Notes under the pieces: model-generated
What the model saw: the letters and a program-made list of their open reading frames with translations, nothing else
Database searches by the model: none
What the model was told of the DNA's origin: nothing
Program-made: the position numbers and the translations under genes
Part shown: piece after piece, positions 54,193 to 64,000 of the stretch
Position numbering within the stretch: position 1 is the first letter of the stretch
Layout of the letters: each line of letters starts with the position of its first letter
NCBI RefSeq assembly: GCF_026213295.1
Contig: NC_079427.1
Span: 32,367,200-32,431,199 of the forward strand
Reading direction: 5' to 3'
Length of the DNA: 64,000 nucleotides
Source: Gadus chalcogrammus
Taxonomy: Eukaryota > Chordata > Actinopteri > Gadiformes > Gadidae

Positions 54193-55470
54193 GTGTCCAC
54201 GCTATCCAACGGGTACACACTCCAATTCCGACGCCGGCCCCCAACTTTCAGCGGGATCAAGGTTACCGTGGTTACCAATCCCGACAGATCCCTGGTCCTG
54301 AGACAGGAAGTAGCCACCCTCCTTGGGAAGGGTGCTATCGAAGTAGTAGAACCACAAGAACAGCTCGATGGGTTCTACTCAACCTACTTTCTGGTACCGA
54401 AGAAGGATGGCGGGTTTCGCCCCATTCTGGACTTGAGAGGGCTGAATCAGTTCCTCAAGGTTTTCCCTTCCACATGCTGCATGTTGCGGACGTCCTCCAG
54501 GCTATCGCTCAGGGGGAGGTTAGTATCAATAGACCTGAAAGACGCTTACTTTCACGTCCCTATTACCCAACGTCACAGGCGGTTCCTCCGCTTTGCTTTT
54601 CTGGGCAAGGTGTACCAGTTCAGGGTTCTTCCGTTCGGGCTGTCTCTGGCCCCGCGTATATTTACACGGTGTGTAGCAGCAGCCCTGTCACCATTACAGG
54701 CCACAGGTATGGCGATACTGCCATACCTGGACGACTGGTTGGTCATTTCCCCAACTCGGGAGCAGGCGTTCAGGGACACAGCCATGCTCCTCAGCCATGT
54801 TGACCGGCTTGGCCTTATGGTCAACTTTACCAAGAGCAACCTTACACCATGTCGGGTTGTGAGCTATCTGGGGCTGGTGCTCGACTCGGTGGCCATAGCT
54901 ACCATTTTGCGGCTGCTACAGCGCTTCAGGCGGGGGAAGTTGCTGGAATACAGCCTCTTCCTTCGACTGATAGGTATGCTGACCTCAGCATCCATGGTGG
55001 TCCCACTAGGCCTTCTGGAATTGCGTCCCCTTCAGATCTGGGTGAATGGTCTCCACTTGGACCCCAAGTGGCAGAGACACAAGATGGTCAGGGTGTCTGG
55101 GCGGTGCCTTCGGGCCCTCAGACCCTGGAGAGAGAGGGCATACCTGGTCACCCTTAGGGAGGATAGCTTCCCGGCGGGAGGTTGTGGAGACGGACGCCTC
55201 CCTTTCCGGCTGGGGTGCAGTATGGCAGTGCAGGACTGTCAGAGGCCAGTGGATGCCCAGCAGAGACTGGAGCATATACATTTGCTGGAACTCCTTGCGG
55301 TGTTCTTAGCTCTCAGGCACTTCCTTCCAGTTCTGAGGGACCGACATGTTCTTGTCCGGACAGACAACACCTCCACAGTCTACCACGTCAACCATCAGGG
55401 GGGCACCAGATCGAGGCAGAGCCTGCGGGTCACGCAAAGCTCCTTCCGTGGGCGTTCCCCCATTTTCTAA
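54193..55470 (+). pseudogene. DIRS reverse transcriptase-RNase H, copy 2
   Basis: A 425-codon frame covers nearly all of the RT: LRQEVATLLGKGAIEVVEPQ, GFYSTYFLVPKKDGGFRPIL, SIDLKDAYFHVPI (catalytic Asp114), YQFRVLPFGLSLAPRIFTRC, and LPYLDDWLVIS (YLDD at 178-181). RNase H follows: GCSMAVQDCQ, HIHLLELLAVFLALRHF and VRTDNTSTVYHVNHQGG. Residues about 91-110 do not match copy 1 because of two nearby frameshifts that cancel; the expected FPFHML-type segment is in the next frame at 54465-54525. The end of RNase H is frameshifted near 55400. Probably inactive. Confidence 0.9.
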
Positions 55471-55976
55471 GCCTGAGGGCTGTCCATGTTCCAGGTGTCC
55501 GGAACACAGCGGCAGACCTTCTCTCTCGCCAAGGGCCCCCCGGAGAGTGGAGACTAGATCCGGAGGTGGTGGGGATGATTTGGGACAGGTATGGCAGGGC
55601 AGTGGCGGATCTCTTTGCTTCCGAAGAGACCACCCACTGTCCCCTTTGGTTCTCCTTGACGGAGAGGACCAGTCCCCTAGGGCAGGACGCTCTGGCTCAT
55701 GCTTGGCCAGACAGCCTGCTTTATGCATTTCCCCAATTCCCCTTTACTGGCAGCGCTGGACAGGGTCCAGCGTGGCTGTCACAGCCTACTTCTGGTGGCT
55801 CCACATTGGCCAGGAAGGCCATGGTTCCCACCGTTATTGAAACTCCTCAACGGAGAGCCTTGGTGCCTCCCAGAGAGACAGGACCTTCTGTCTCAGGTAG
55901 GCGGACGCATATGGCACACGAATCCGGGCCGCCTGCGGCTGTGCGTGGTCCCCTGAGAGACAGGACCCGCTGCTGA
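55430..55976 (+). pseudogene. DIRS RNase H end and connector domain
   Basis: In shifting frames: HFLSLRAVHVPGVRNTAADL and LSRQGPPGEWRLDPEVV, the RNase H end, then CPLWFSLTERTSPLGQDALA, HAWPDSLLYAFPQFP, LLLVAPHWPGRPWF and GEPWCLPERQDLLSQVGGRI. This is the region between RNase H and the tyrosine recombinase seen in fish DIRS elements. At least two frameshifts. Confidence 0.8.
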
Positions 55977-55989
55977 CGTCTTGCGACCA

Positions 55990-56261
55990 GTCAGTGGTCC
56001 GTAGTACCATTTTTAGTTCAAGGGCACCTCCACTAGGTTGCTCTATGCAAACAGGTGGAAGTTGTTTTCCCAGTGGTGCGTGGCGCGGGGCGAAGTCCGG
56101 AGACTTGCTCAGTGGTAGTGATACTACACTTTCTGCAGTCTGTGTTGGACAACAGAAGAGCTGCATCTACCCTGCTAGTTTATATGGCCGCGATCTCGGC
56201 CACACACGCAAGTCTTGTCGAAGTCTTGCTGTCTTGTCGACGGCTTCGAGCCCTTGATTGA
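55990..56261 (+). pseudogene. DIRS tyrosine recombinase, N-terminal part only
   Basis: STRLLYANRWKLFSQWCVAR (about 56029-56088) and, after a frameshift, LHFLQSVLDNRRAASTLLVY and MAAISATHA match the SAM-like core-binding domain of tyrosine recombinases. The catalytic domain with the R...HxxR...Y residues is absent: the sequence passes within 40 bp into the 3' terminal repeats. The copy cannot integrate itself. Confidence 0.72.
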
Positions 56262-56293
56262 AGAAGGCACTCTTCGTGACCTTTTGGTATTAG

Positions 56294-56622
56294 TCATCCA
56301 GTGCTAAAGCACCGCCTCTGGCGGTCAGTGAATAAAATAGAACGATAGTTACGTATGTAACTACGGTTCTATGAATTCCGGATGACCGCCAGAGTTCTCT
56401 GTCACTCAGACTTCTCAGATTCCGCGAGAGATCCAGTTGGAACAGAACCTCGGGTGACTCCGGAATATATAGACTTTCTCGGTTCACCCAGGTGTCACAG
56501 GTGACTTTTTTGGTATAATTACTCGACCTGCGCATGCGCGAGATGGAACATCCAGTGCTAAAGCACGCCTCTGGCGGTCATCCGGAATTCATAGAACCGT
56601 AGTTACATACGTAACTATCGTT
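56294..56622. repeat. DIRS 3' terminal structure: 54-bp perfect inverted repeat
   Basis: Arms 56341-56394 (starting AACGATAGTTACGTATG) and 56569-56622 are exact complements around a 174-nt loop. A direct repeat, CATCCAGTGCTAAAGCA plus CGCCTCTGGCGGTCA, occurs at 56294-56326 and 56549-56580. DIRS elements end in inverted repeats with an internal complementary region that serves in copying through circles; I read 56341-56394 as that region and 56569-56622 as the right terminal repeat. The terminal GTT fits a DIRS end. Confidence 0.85.
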
Positions 56623-57897
56623 TTTTGCAATTATTAATAGTTTTTTCTTTCCAGAAATCATTAAAATTATTTTTTTGCAGCTTCCTTGCCAGTGAATCGA
56701 CCTCATCATGTTTTCATTTATTTTGATGTAGCAAAGTGCATTTTTAAATCTAGCATTGGTGCATTTTTTATTTTCAATAAAGGGCCATGCCTGCTTTTGC
56801 CAGACTCAGCCCATTCTTTAAAAGCATTACGGGCCTCTGCATGGAGCTCTTCTACTTGGTCCTTCCAACCAGGCTTAGCACTGAAGACTTTAGTCCTATG
56901 TTTATATAGTGACCTGCTCGAATTCTTAAGAGACTGTACAATTGCTTCATACAAAGAACATAACTGTTTACCATGTGATCATCTTTACAGTTCATATCCC
57001 GACACCATAAGGCATCTCTTGGTACCTGAATATTACACAGCAAAGCATCAGTATCACTAACATATTTATTAAGATCTGTGCTAGACAGTTTCGTCCAATC
57101 TATTTTTCCTACATCAATGCCTTTATCCACAGGCAACAACACAGGTAAATTGCCGGTGTTCAAGACCATGTGAAAGGGTATATGGTCCGTAGTAGCCAGA
57201 TCATACTCAATCTTCATAATAGCAATGGAGTCATGGGCATCCACTGTACAAAGGCAGTGATCTAGCCACGAAATAGAGTGCCAGGCCTCGCTGATATAGG
57301 TATAACTATCATTTGGCAATAGTAATTTACTTGATAAAATCAATCCACTGTCCGAACAAAACTGAGCCAAATGTTTACCAAATAAAGAGTTGGCATCAGT
57401 TACATCAGCATTCATGTCACCAATAACATATATGCAGGTAGAAGGATTGTCCTGAATAAAAGACATGATAAATGCCAATCTACTGAGGTACTCATCCTCA
57501 TTTTTCATGTACTCATAGGCGTATAGACATTTAAAATAATTATTTCTTATCATTACAACACAGCTCAAGTCCAATAGCCCAGTCAACTCCCAGTCGTATA
57601 ACATTAACCAACTGGTCATATTTTTTATTCCACATGGTGGCCAGCCCCCTGGGATCCTCCCCCGGACGACTTTAGCGCTCAAGTCAGTTGTGATTCACCT
57701 GCCCCATGAAAGTCCCTATGTATAGAATTTAGTCCTCCCAGGTCTTGTTTAGCCAGGAACGTCCCTGAACACAAAATGTCACATCTCTCCATCAGTTTGT
57801 CCACAACAACACGGCGTGATTTATCAGTTTCACTGTGGCCAACACGCAGTCCACGCGCATTGTAAGATACGACACAGATGTTCATAGTAAGGTTCAT
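56623..57897 (-). pseudogene. LINE ORF2: endonuclease and linker, RT missing
   Basis: The minus strand reads ICVVSYNARGLRVGHSETDK (57885 down), RIPGG, YVIGDMNADVTDANSLFGKH, DSYTYISEAWHSISWLDHCL and LATTDHIPFHMVL: an APE-type endonuclease with GDMNAD, SWLDH and TTDHIPF boxes. The usual LQET catalytic Glu box reads LCSGT. A frame change is near 57680. The linker continues WKDQVEELHAEARNAFKEWA and, frameshifted, DSLARKLQKNNFNDFWKEKT to about 56623, exactly where the DIRS terminal repeat begins. The RT domain is not in the window. Similar to fish CR1/L2-type ORF2. Confidence 0.85.
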
Positions 57898-57914
57898 TCA
57901 TATCCCAGCAGCAG

Positions 57915-59160
57915 CTAATGCAACCGGCTCTGTGGAGCTGCAGGTGTACCATGGCAAGACAGTTCATCCCCCCTCACCAACAACCTTTGGTACACGGGCC
58001 TCATAATAGCGGCGAACATAAGTCCCCTCGGGCCAGAGTTTTGGATCATACATATCAGAACATTGTTACATTCAGCGGTGATGTGAAAAGAGCCATACCT
58101 GCTGCGGGCCGACTCGATCTTTCGACACGTCAGTTTAGCCTCCAACTTCTCCGTTAAATAGTCACGCAGCGTGTCTGCATCCAGAGTGGGAGAAAACCTA
58201 GTGGCAAAACATTCACCAGCTTTGTTTTCACTACTCCAATGTTGCTCTCAGTGCCAGTTCCAATTATTCCATCTCTTTGCTCACGTTTAAAGTGAGCTGG
58301 CTTGTTGCGGGGTTTCGGTGGCACATTTGCTTAAGGGACCCAACTTTTTACGACCATTTTTCACAGCAGCGCTCCACTGTGGGGACTGTGGTTGTGATCG
58401 TGGCGATGTGACTTCCACATCCAGTAGCTCCTGCTGTTGAGTAGAGCCCACCAGCCCCTTCCAGTCTACGCGTGAGGTGCTGGCGATCTCGCCGGTAGGC
58501 CTATCAGCCCAGGAGACGCGACTTAACAGCTGGAGACGTTGTTGACTCCTCAGGGCGCACGGTGGCCAGTCCCAGGGTCGTAGTCCGATGTACGGTGCGT
58601 CTCCACCGCTGCCACTCGGCGATCCATGGACGTAACAATTGCCCCCAAGTTCTCACTCACATCAGCCTGAGTATCCAACGCCTTTCTCAGGCCAGAGACT
58701 TGTTGGCTCAGCTGCTCCACTCGGCTCAGCAGAGCCGAGGCGTGTCCATATTGCCGAACCCGACAGGTGGCAGTTCATCCAAGTAATGTGAAACAAAACG
58801 TGGAATATCTTCACAGCACTCATTAATACTTCATGCAGGCCTTGATATTATTCGTGTCCTTCTGTGAGCCTTTGTCTGCGACACAGCGTTGCGTGGAATT
58901 CGGGCATAAATCAAACAACAGACGCTTGGACTCCTCAATCCACTCAGATTAAAAAAGTGGTTTGTTGTCAGCAAAACAATTTCATCATGGCTTAATGTTT
59001 TCATTTTAACCACAATAAAATTTAACAATTCATCTTCCACTATCACCTTCCACAATCCGTTTTGTAGATTACAGGTTTTGTGCGAGGGCAAGCAGAGCCT
59101 CCACCAGCAGCACGCACATCCGCCGCCATTAAGTATAGATTCTTCATCACCGGCAATCAC
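57915..59160 (-). pseudogene. LINE ORF1 (same element)
   Basis: The N-terminal part (58930-59100) reads LWKVIVEDELLNFIVVKMKT and LSHDEIVLLTTNHF. The middle (58540-58780) is degenerate. The C-terminal part reads FATRFSPTLDADTLRDYLTE, KLEAKLTCRKIESARSRYGS and FHITAECNN, the RNA-binding C-terminus found next to this type of ORF2. It lies directly upstream of ORF2 on the same strand, with several stops and frame changes. ORF1 proteins of such LINEs act as nucleic-acid chaperones; this one is inactive. Confidence 0.75.
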
Positions 59161-59769
59161 CGGGATAGGTCAATCGGAAATGTGTAGGGGAGGGTTAATT
59201 GAATTAAAAGTGGTATGGGTCAGGCCATGTAGGATATATTCAGGTCCAAATCATGTAGGTTTGGGCAGAAGGGTCTGAGGTGAGCGGGTGACAACTCCTG
59301 GCCCTTAGACCAGCCAAGGGCTTAATTAGTGCCGAGGGGAAGACGGTTGTGTTTAGATTATTGAAAGTTTAGATTATTGAAAGTTATTTTGAATTATTGA
59401 TTTCGGGTTTTGTTTTTATTCATTTTTCCCTTTTTGCCTCCTGGTGGACAATTTTTGTACCTGAATAAATTCATGCCAACGGCCTTGCTCACATTCTGAC
59501 ATCGCACTGCCTCCAATCCTTCCACCGCAAGGCCAGCCTGGTAACAGTAGATACAATTACTTACGGCTGATGCAGAAGTGGGCAACCTCCGTGATGGCAC
59601 AACTCCAGGTTTCAAAACCAACTTTGATGCAAACCCACTGCCGTACTCCCCGAAGTTGACAAAGTCATCGTCTCTGAAATCACTGCTATGCTGACGACAC
59701 TCAGCACTTTTTTTCTCTTTCCCCTCATCTGATAATGCCCTGATTGCAACACGCATATCGGAATGTCTG
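59161..59769. other. LINE 5' flank and unassigned sequence
   Basis: 59161-59340 may be the 5' untranslated part of the minus-strand LINE. TTTAGATTATTGAAAG is repeated at 59353-59383. Frames in 59394-59756 show no recognised domain. Confidence 0.4.
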
Positions 59770-60215
59770 GTCGGACGTCAGCACCTGGACAACTGAGGCT
59801 TAACCTCAACAAACCCGAGCTCCTCCTAATCCCGGGGAAAGATAGCCCACACATGGACTTACTGGTCACCGTTGAGAACATCACTGTATCTCCTTCTCCT
59901 ACTGCCAGAAACCTCGGTGTGGTATTGGACAATCAGTTATGCTGCACCGCAAACATCACTGCGGTGGCCCGATCCTGCAGATTTTGCACTTTACAACGTC
60001 TGCAGAATCGGCCCTCCTCACAAGGGAAGCAGCTCAGCTCTAGTCCAATCACTGGTCATCTCCCCCTCGACTACCGCAACTCACTCCTGGCTGAACTTCC
60101 GCCTCTGCGATTAAACCCTTGCAGCGTATCAGAATGCGGCATCACGCCTCGTGTTCAACTACCAAAGTTCTCCCATGTGCTCCCCTTCGGGACCTCCATG
60201 GCTCCCTGTGTGGAT
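59770..60215 (+). pseudogene. LINE RT C-terminal fragment (Rex1/CR1-like)
   Basis: The plus strand reads LRLNLNKPELLLIPGKDSPH, TVENITVSPSPTARNLGVVL and DNQLCCTANITAVARSCRF, then frameshifts; SALVQSLVISPSTTATHSWL is in the next frame, and LPKFSHVLPFGTSM ends it. This is the thumb region of a non-LTR RT of a different lineage from the 16-18 kb LINE. Strongly 5'-truncated and broken. Confidence 0.8.
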
Positions 60216-60370
60216 TAATCGAGATTTAAAACACTTAGGCTAATTCAGAGAGAGAGAGTAAAAAACGAGGGGTCCGGAGCAAGAATTGACAAAAGACTTT
60301 ATCGTGCAGAAAAACAACAACGATAACAGCCGAGTAGGGTCTTAAGAGTCTCTCGTTCACAAACTGTGCG

Positions 60371-60470
60371 NNNNNNNNNNNNNNNNNNNNNNNNNNNNNN
60401 NNNNNNNNNNNNNNNNNNNNNNNNNNNNNNNNNNNNNNNNNNNNNNNNNNNNNNNNNNNNNNNNNNNNNN
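60371..60470. other. Assembly gap of 100 N
   Basis: Exactly 100 N separate unique sequence from the satellite, the usual placeholder for a gap of unknown size. Confidence 0.99.
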
Positions 60471-63400
60471 TGGTCATATCAGTCAGTGCCTGAACTTATG
60501 TAAGTCGGTCTATAGCTCACTTCAAAGTGCTGACAAAATGCAATTTGCAAAGGCGAGATATGCATGTTACGTTTTTCAATGAAATTTCTCAGAATCTATA
60601 CAGTAAAATCACATAGTTCCTTGTGTACAAGTAGTCAGCACACCGGTTAATATGGTCATATCAGTCAGTGCCTGAACTTATGTGAAATTTCGGTCTATAG
60701 CTCACTTCTAAGTGCTGACATACTGCAATTTGCAAAGGCGAGAATATTCATGTGTACGTTTTTCAAATGAAATTTTCTCAAAATCTCATCTAGTAAAAGT
60801 CACATAGTTCCTTGTGTACAGTATCAGCACCGGTTAATATGGTCATATCATTCAGTGCCTGAAACTTATGTGAAATTCGTCTATAGCTCACTTCAAGTGC
60901 TGACATATGCAATTTGCAAAGGCGAGAATTGCATGTGTTACTTTTTTCAAATGAAATTTCTCAAAATCTATACAGTAAAATCACATAGTTCCTTGTGCAC
61001 AAGTAGTCGCCACACCGGTTAATATGGTCATATCAGTCAGTGCCTTAACTTATGTGAATCGTCTATACGCACTTCAAAGTGCTGACATATGCAATTTTGC
61101 AAAAGGCGAGAATAGGCATTTGTACGTTTTTCAAAAATGAAATTTCTCAAAATCTATACAGTAAATCAAATGGTTCTTGTGCAAAGTAGTCCACAAACAC
61201 CGGTTAGTATGGTCATATCAGTCAGTGCCTGAACTTATGTGAAATTCGGTCTATAGCTCACTTCAAAGTGCTGACATAATGCAATTGCAAAGGCGAGATA
61301 TGCATGTGTACGTTTTTCAAATGAAAATTTCTCAAAATCTATACAGTAAAATCACATAGTTCATTGTGTCACAAGTAGTCACAACCGGTTTATCTCCATA
61401 TTGTCCGGAACTTATGTGCGATAGCTCACTTCAAAGTGCTGTACAAATGCAATTTTGCAATGGCGAGAATATGCATGTGTACGTTTTTCAAATGAAAATT
61501 CTCAAATCATCCTATACAGTAAATCACATAGTTCCTTGTGTACAAGTAGTCACACACGTTACTATGGTCATATCCGTCAGTGCCTGAACTTATATGAAAT
61601 TCGGTCTATAGCTCACTTCAAAGTGCTGACATAATGCAATTTGCAAAGGCGAGAATATGCATGTGTACGTTTTTCAAATGGAATTTTCTCAAAATATACA
61701 GTAAAATCACATAGTTCCTTGTGTACAAGTAGTCAGCACACCGGTTAATATGGTCATATCAGTCAGTGCCTGAACTTATTTGAAATTGGTCTTACTCACT
61801 TCAAAGTGCTGACATATGCAATTTGCAAAGGCGAATATTGCATGTGTACATTTTCAATGAAATTTTCTCAAAATCTCAATCAGTAAAAGCACATAGTTCC
61901 TGTGTAAAAGTAGTCACACACCGGTTAATATGGTCCATATCATCAGTGCCTGAACTTATGTGAAATTCGGTCTATAGCTCACTTCAAAGTGCTGACAATG
62001 CAATTTGGCAAAGGCGAGAATATGCATGTGTACGTTTTTCAAATGAAAATTGTCTCAAAATCTATACAGAAAATCACAATGTTCCTTGTGTACAAGTAGT
62101 CGCACACCTTAATATGGTCATATCAGGTCAGTGCCTGAACTTATGTGGAAGTCGGTCTATAGCTCACTTCAAGTGCTGACAAATGCAATTTTCAAAGGCG
62201 AGAATATGCATGTGTACGTTTTCAAATGAAATTTCTCAAAATCTCTACAGTAAAATCAAATGGTTCCTTGTGTAAAAGTATCAAACATTAGTATGTCATA
62301 TCAGTCAGTGCCTGAACTTATGTAAATTCGGTCATAGCTCACTTCAAGTGCTGACATATGCAATTTTGCAAAGGCGAGAATATGCATTGTACGTTTTTCA
62401 AATGAAAATTTCTCAAAATCTATACAGTAAAATCACATAGTTCATTGTGCACAAGTATCAGCACACCGGTTAATATGTCATATGTCAGTGCCTGAACTTA
62501 TGTGAAATTCTCTATCTCACTTCAAAGTGCTGACATAATGCAATTTTGCAATGGCGAGAATATGCATGTGTACGTTTTTCAAATGAAATTTCTCAGAATC
62601 TATACAAAATCACATAGTTCCTTGTGTACAAGTAGTCAGCACACCGGTTCATATCAGTCAGTGCCTGAACTTATGTGAAATTCGTCTATAGCTCACTTCA
62701 AGTGCTGACATAATGCATTTGCAAAGGCGAGAAATGCATGTGTACGTTTTTCAAATGAATTTTCTCAAAATCTATACAGTAAAATCACATAGTTCCTTGT
62801 GACAAGTAGTCATCACACCGGTTATATGGTCATATCAGTCCGTGCCTGAACTTATTGAAAATTCGGTCTATAGCTCACTTCAAGTGCTGACAGAATGCAA
62901 TTTGCAAAGGCGAAATATGCATGTTACGTTTTTCAAAATTTTCTCAAATCTATACAGTAAAATCACATTAGTCCTTGTGTAAAGTAGTCAGCACACCGTT
63001 TAATATGGTCATATCATTCAGTGCCTGAACTTATGTGAAATTCGGGTCTATAGCTCACTTCAAAGTGCTGACAATGCAATTTGCAAAGGCGAGAATGCAT
63101 GTGTACGATTTTTCAAATGAAATTTTCTCAAAATCTCATACAGTAAAATCACATAGTTCCTGTGTAAAAGTAGTCAGCACACCGGTTATATGGTCATATC
63201 AGTCAGTGCCTGAACTTATGTGAAATTCGTCTATAGCTCACTTCAAAGTGCTGACATATGCAATTTTGCAAAGGCGAAAATATGCATGTACGTTTTTCAA
63301 ATGAAAATTTCTCAAAACTATACAGTAAAATCACATAGTTCCCCTTGTCTACAAGTAGTCAGCACACACCGGTTAATATGGTCATATCAGTCAGTGCCTG

Positions 63401-64000
63401 ACTTGTGGAAATTCGGTTCTATGCTACTTCAAAGTGCTGACATAATGCAATTTGCAAAGGCGAGAATATGCATGTGTACGTTTTCAAATGAATTTCTCAA
63501 AATCCATCTAGTAAAAATCACATAGTTTTCCTTGTGTAAAGTATCAGCACAACGTTAATATGTAATCATAGTCATTGTGCCTGAACTTATTGTGAAATTC
63601 GGGTCTATAGCTCACTTCAAGTGCTGACAATGCAATTTGCAAAGGCGAGAATATGCATGTGTACGTTTTTCAAATGAAAATTTCTCAAAATCTATACAGT
63701 AAAATCACATAGTTCCTTGTGTACAAGTAGTCAGCACACCGTATTTAATATGGTCATAATCAGTCAGTGCCTGAAACTTATGTGAAATTCGGTCTCTAGC
63801 TCACTTCAAAGTGCTGACATAATGCAATTTTGCAAACGGCGAGAATATGCATGTGTACGTTTTTCAAATGAAAATTCTCACAATCTATACAAAAAATCAA
63901 ATGGGTCCTTGTTGTACAAGTAGTCAGCACAGTTAATATGGTCATATCATCAGTGCCTAACTTATGTGAAATGGTCATAGCTCACTTCAAAGTGCTGACA
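60471..64000. repeat. Satellite array, ~185-bp unit
   Basis: About 19 head-to-tail units. The phase marker TATGGTCATATCAGTCAGTG recurs near 60651, 60838, 61023, 61208, 61563, 61748, 61928, 62113 and on to 63939, at 178-190 bp steps. Other landmarks per unit are AGCTCACTTCAAAGTGCTGA, GCAAAGGCGAGAATATGCAT, TGTGTACGTTTTTCAAATGA and CACATAGTTCCTTGTG. Units differ mostly by one-base gains and losses, often in runs, and less by substitution. The array reaches the window end. Short open frames in it are not genes. Confidence 0.96.

Noticed and set aside
60471..64000. CRISPR-like spaced repeats
   Set aside because: Units are ~185 bp and contiguous without unique spacers; it is a eukaryotic satellite.

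Overview
This window looks like teleost fish genomic DNA made almost entirely of mobile elements and their remains. The evidence is spliced two-gene PIF/Harbinger transposons, DIRS tyrosine-recombinase retrotransposons, a Ty3/Gypsy element with LTRs, CR1/L2-type LINEs, many hAT insertions with 8-bp target duplications, (GT)n/(CT)n microsatellites and a ~185-bp satellite. I found no intact host protein-coding gene, no tRNA or rRNA gene, and nothing bacterial. All family names come from recognising translated motifs and terminal repeats by eye; no search was run.

Layout. 1-2984: a CTAC/CTCT-rich minisatellite split by a hAT element (263-1907) with a perfect 8-bp target duplication. 3180-7984: decayed pieces of repetitive fish gene families (SAMD3-like, OTU-domain, and a third with a conserved C-terminus), plus a cluster of a 16-base motif. 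8288-10348: a 2-kb palindrome with a second palindromic element in its centre. 10613-15102: an LTR-like repeat, a TTAA-flanked MITE, and a pogo/Tigger-type element nested in a hAT. 15163-18115: a Harbinger fragment, then a LINE reverse transcriptase split by a hAT. 21186-23645: a nearly complete Harbinger with convergent transposase and Myb-like genes. 24093-25866: a truncated DIRS copy. 25868-29070: nested MITEs and a probable solo LTR split by a hAT.

29925-38168: an 8.2-kb Ty3/Gypsy element on the minus strand with near-identical 711-bp LTRs, a tRNA-His-type primer site, gag and pol, but with several reading-frame breaks. 38620-42897: a second, decayed two-gene Harbinger. 42898-46040: mostly unassigned sequence with a 250-bp CT microsatellite and one weak candidate host exon. 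46531-50196: a TSO1/tesmin-like CXC fragment, a four-unit tandem repeat, and a spliced transposase-like gene on the minus strand that has lost its core; its 5' exon is cut by a Gypsy LTR. 50197-51275: a 5'-truncated Gypsy. 52120-56622: a second, longer DIRS copy with a 54-bp perfect inverted repeat at its 3' end, abutting a LINE whose coding sequence runs up to the junction (56623-59160, minus strand). 59770-60215: a LINE RT tail. 60371-60470: a 100-N assembly gap. 60471-64000: a ~185-bp satellite that continues past the window.

The genes do not form a host pathway. The relations that matter are within elements (Harbinger transposase with Myb-like partner; gag-protease-RT-RNase H-integrase; DIRS gag-RT-RNase H-recombinase) and the order of nesting, which target duplications fix at several places.
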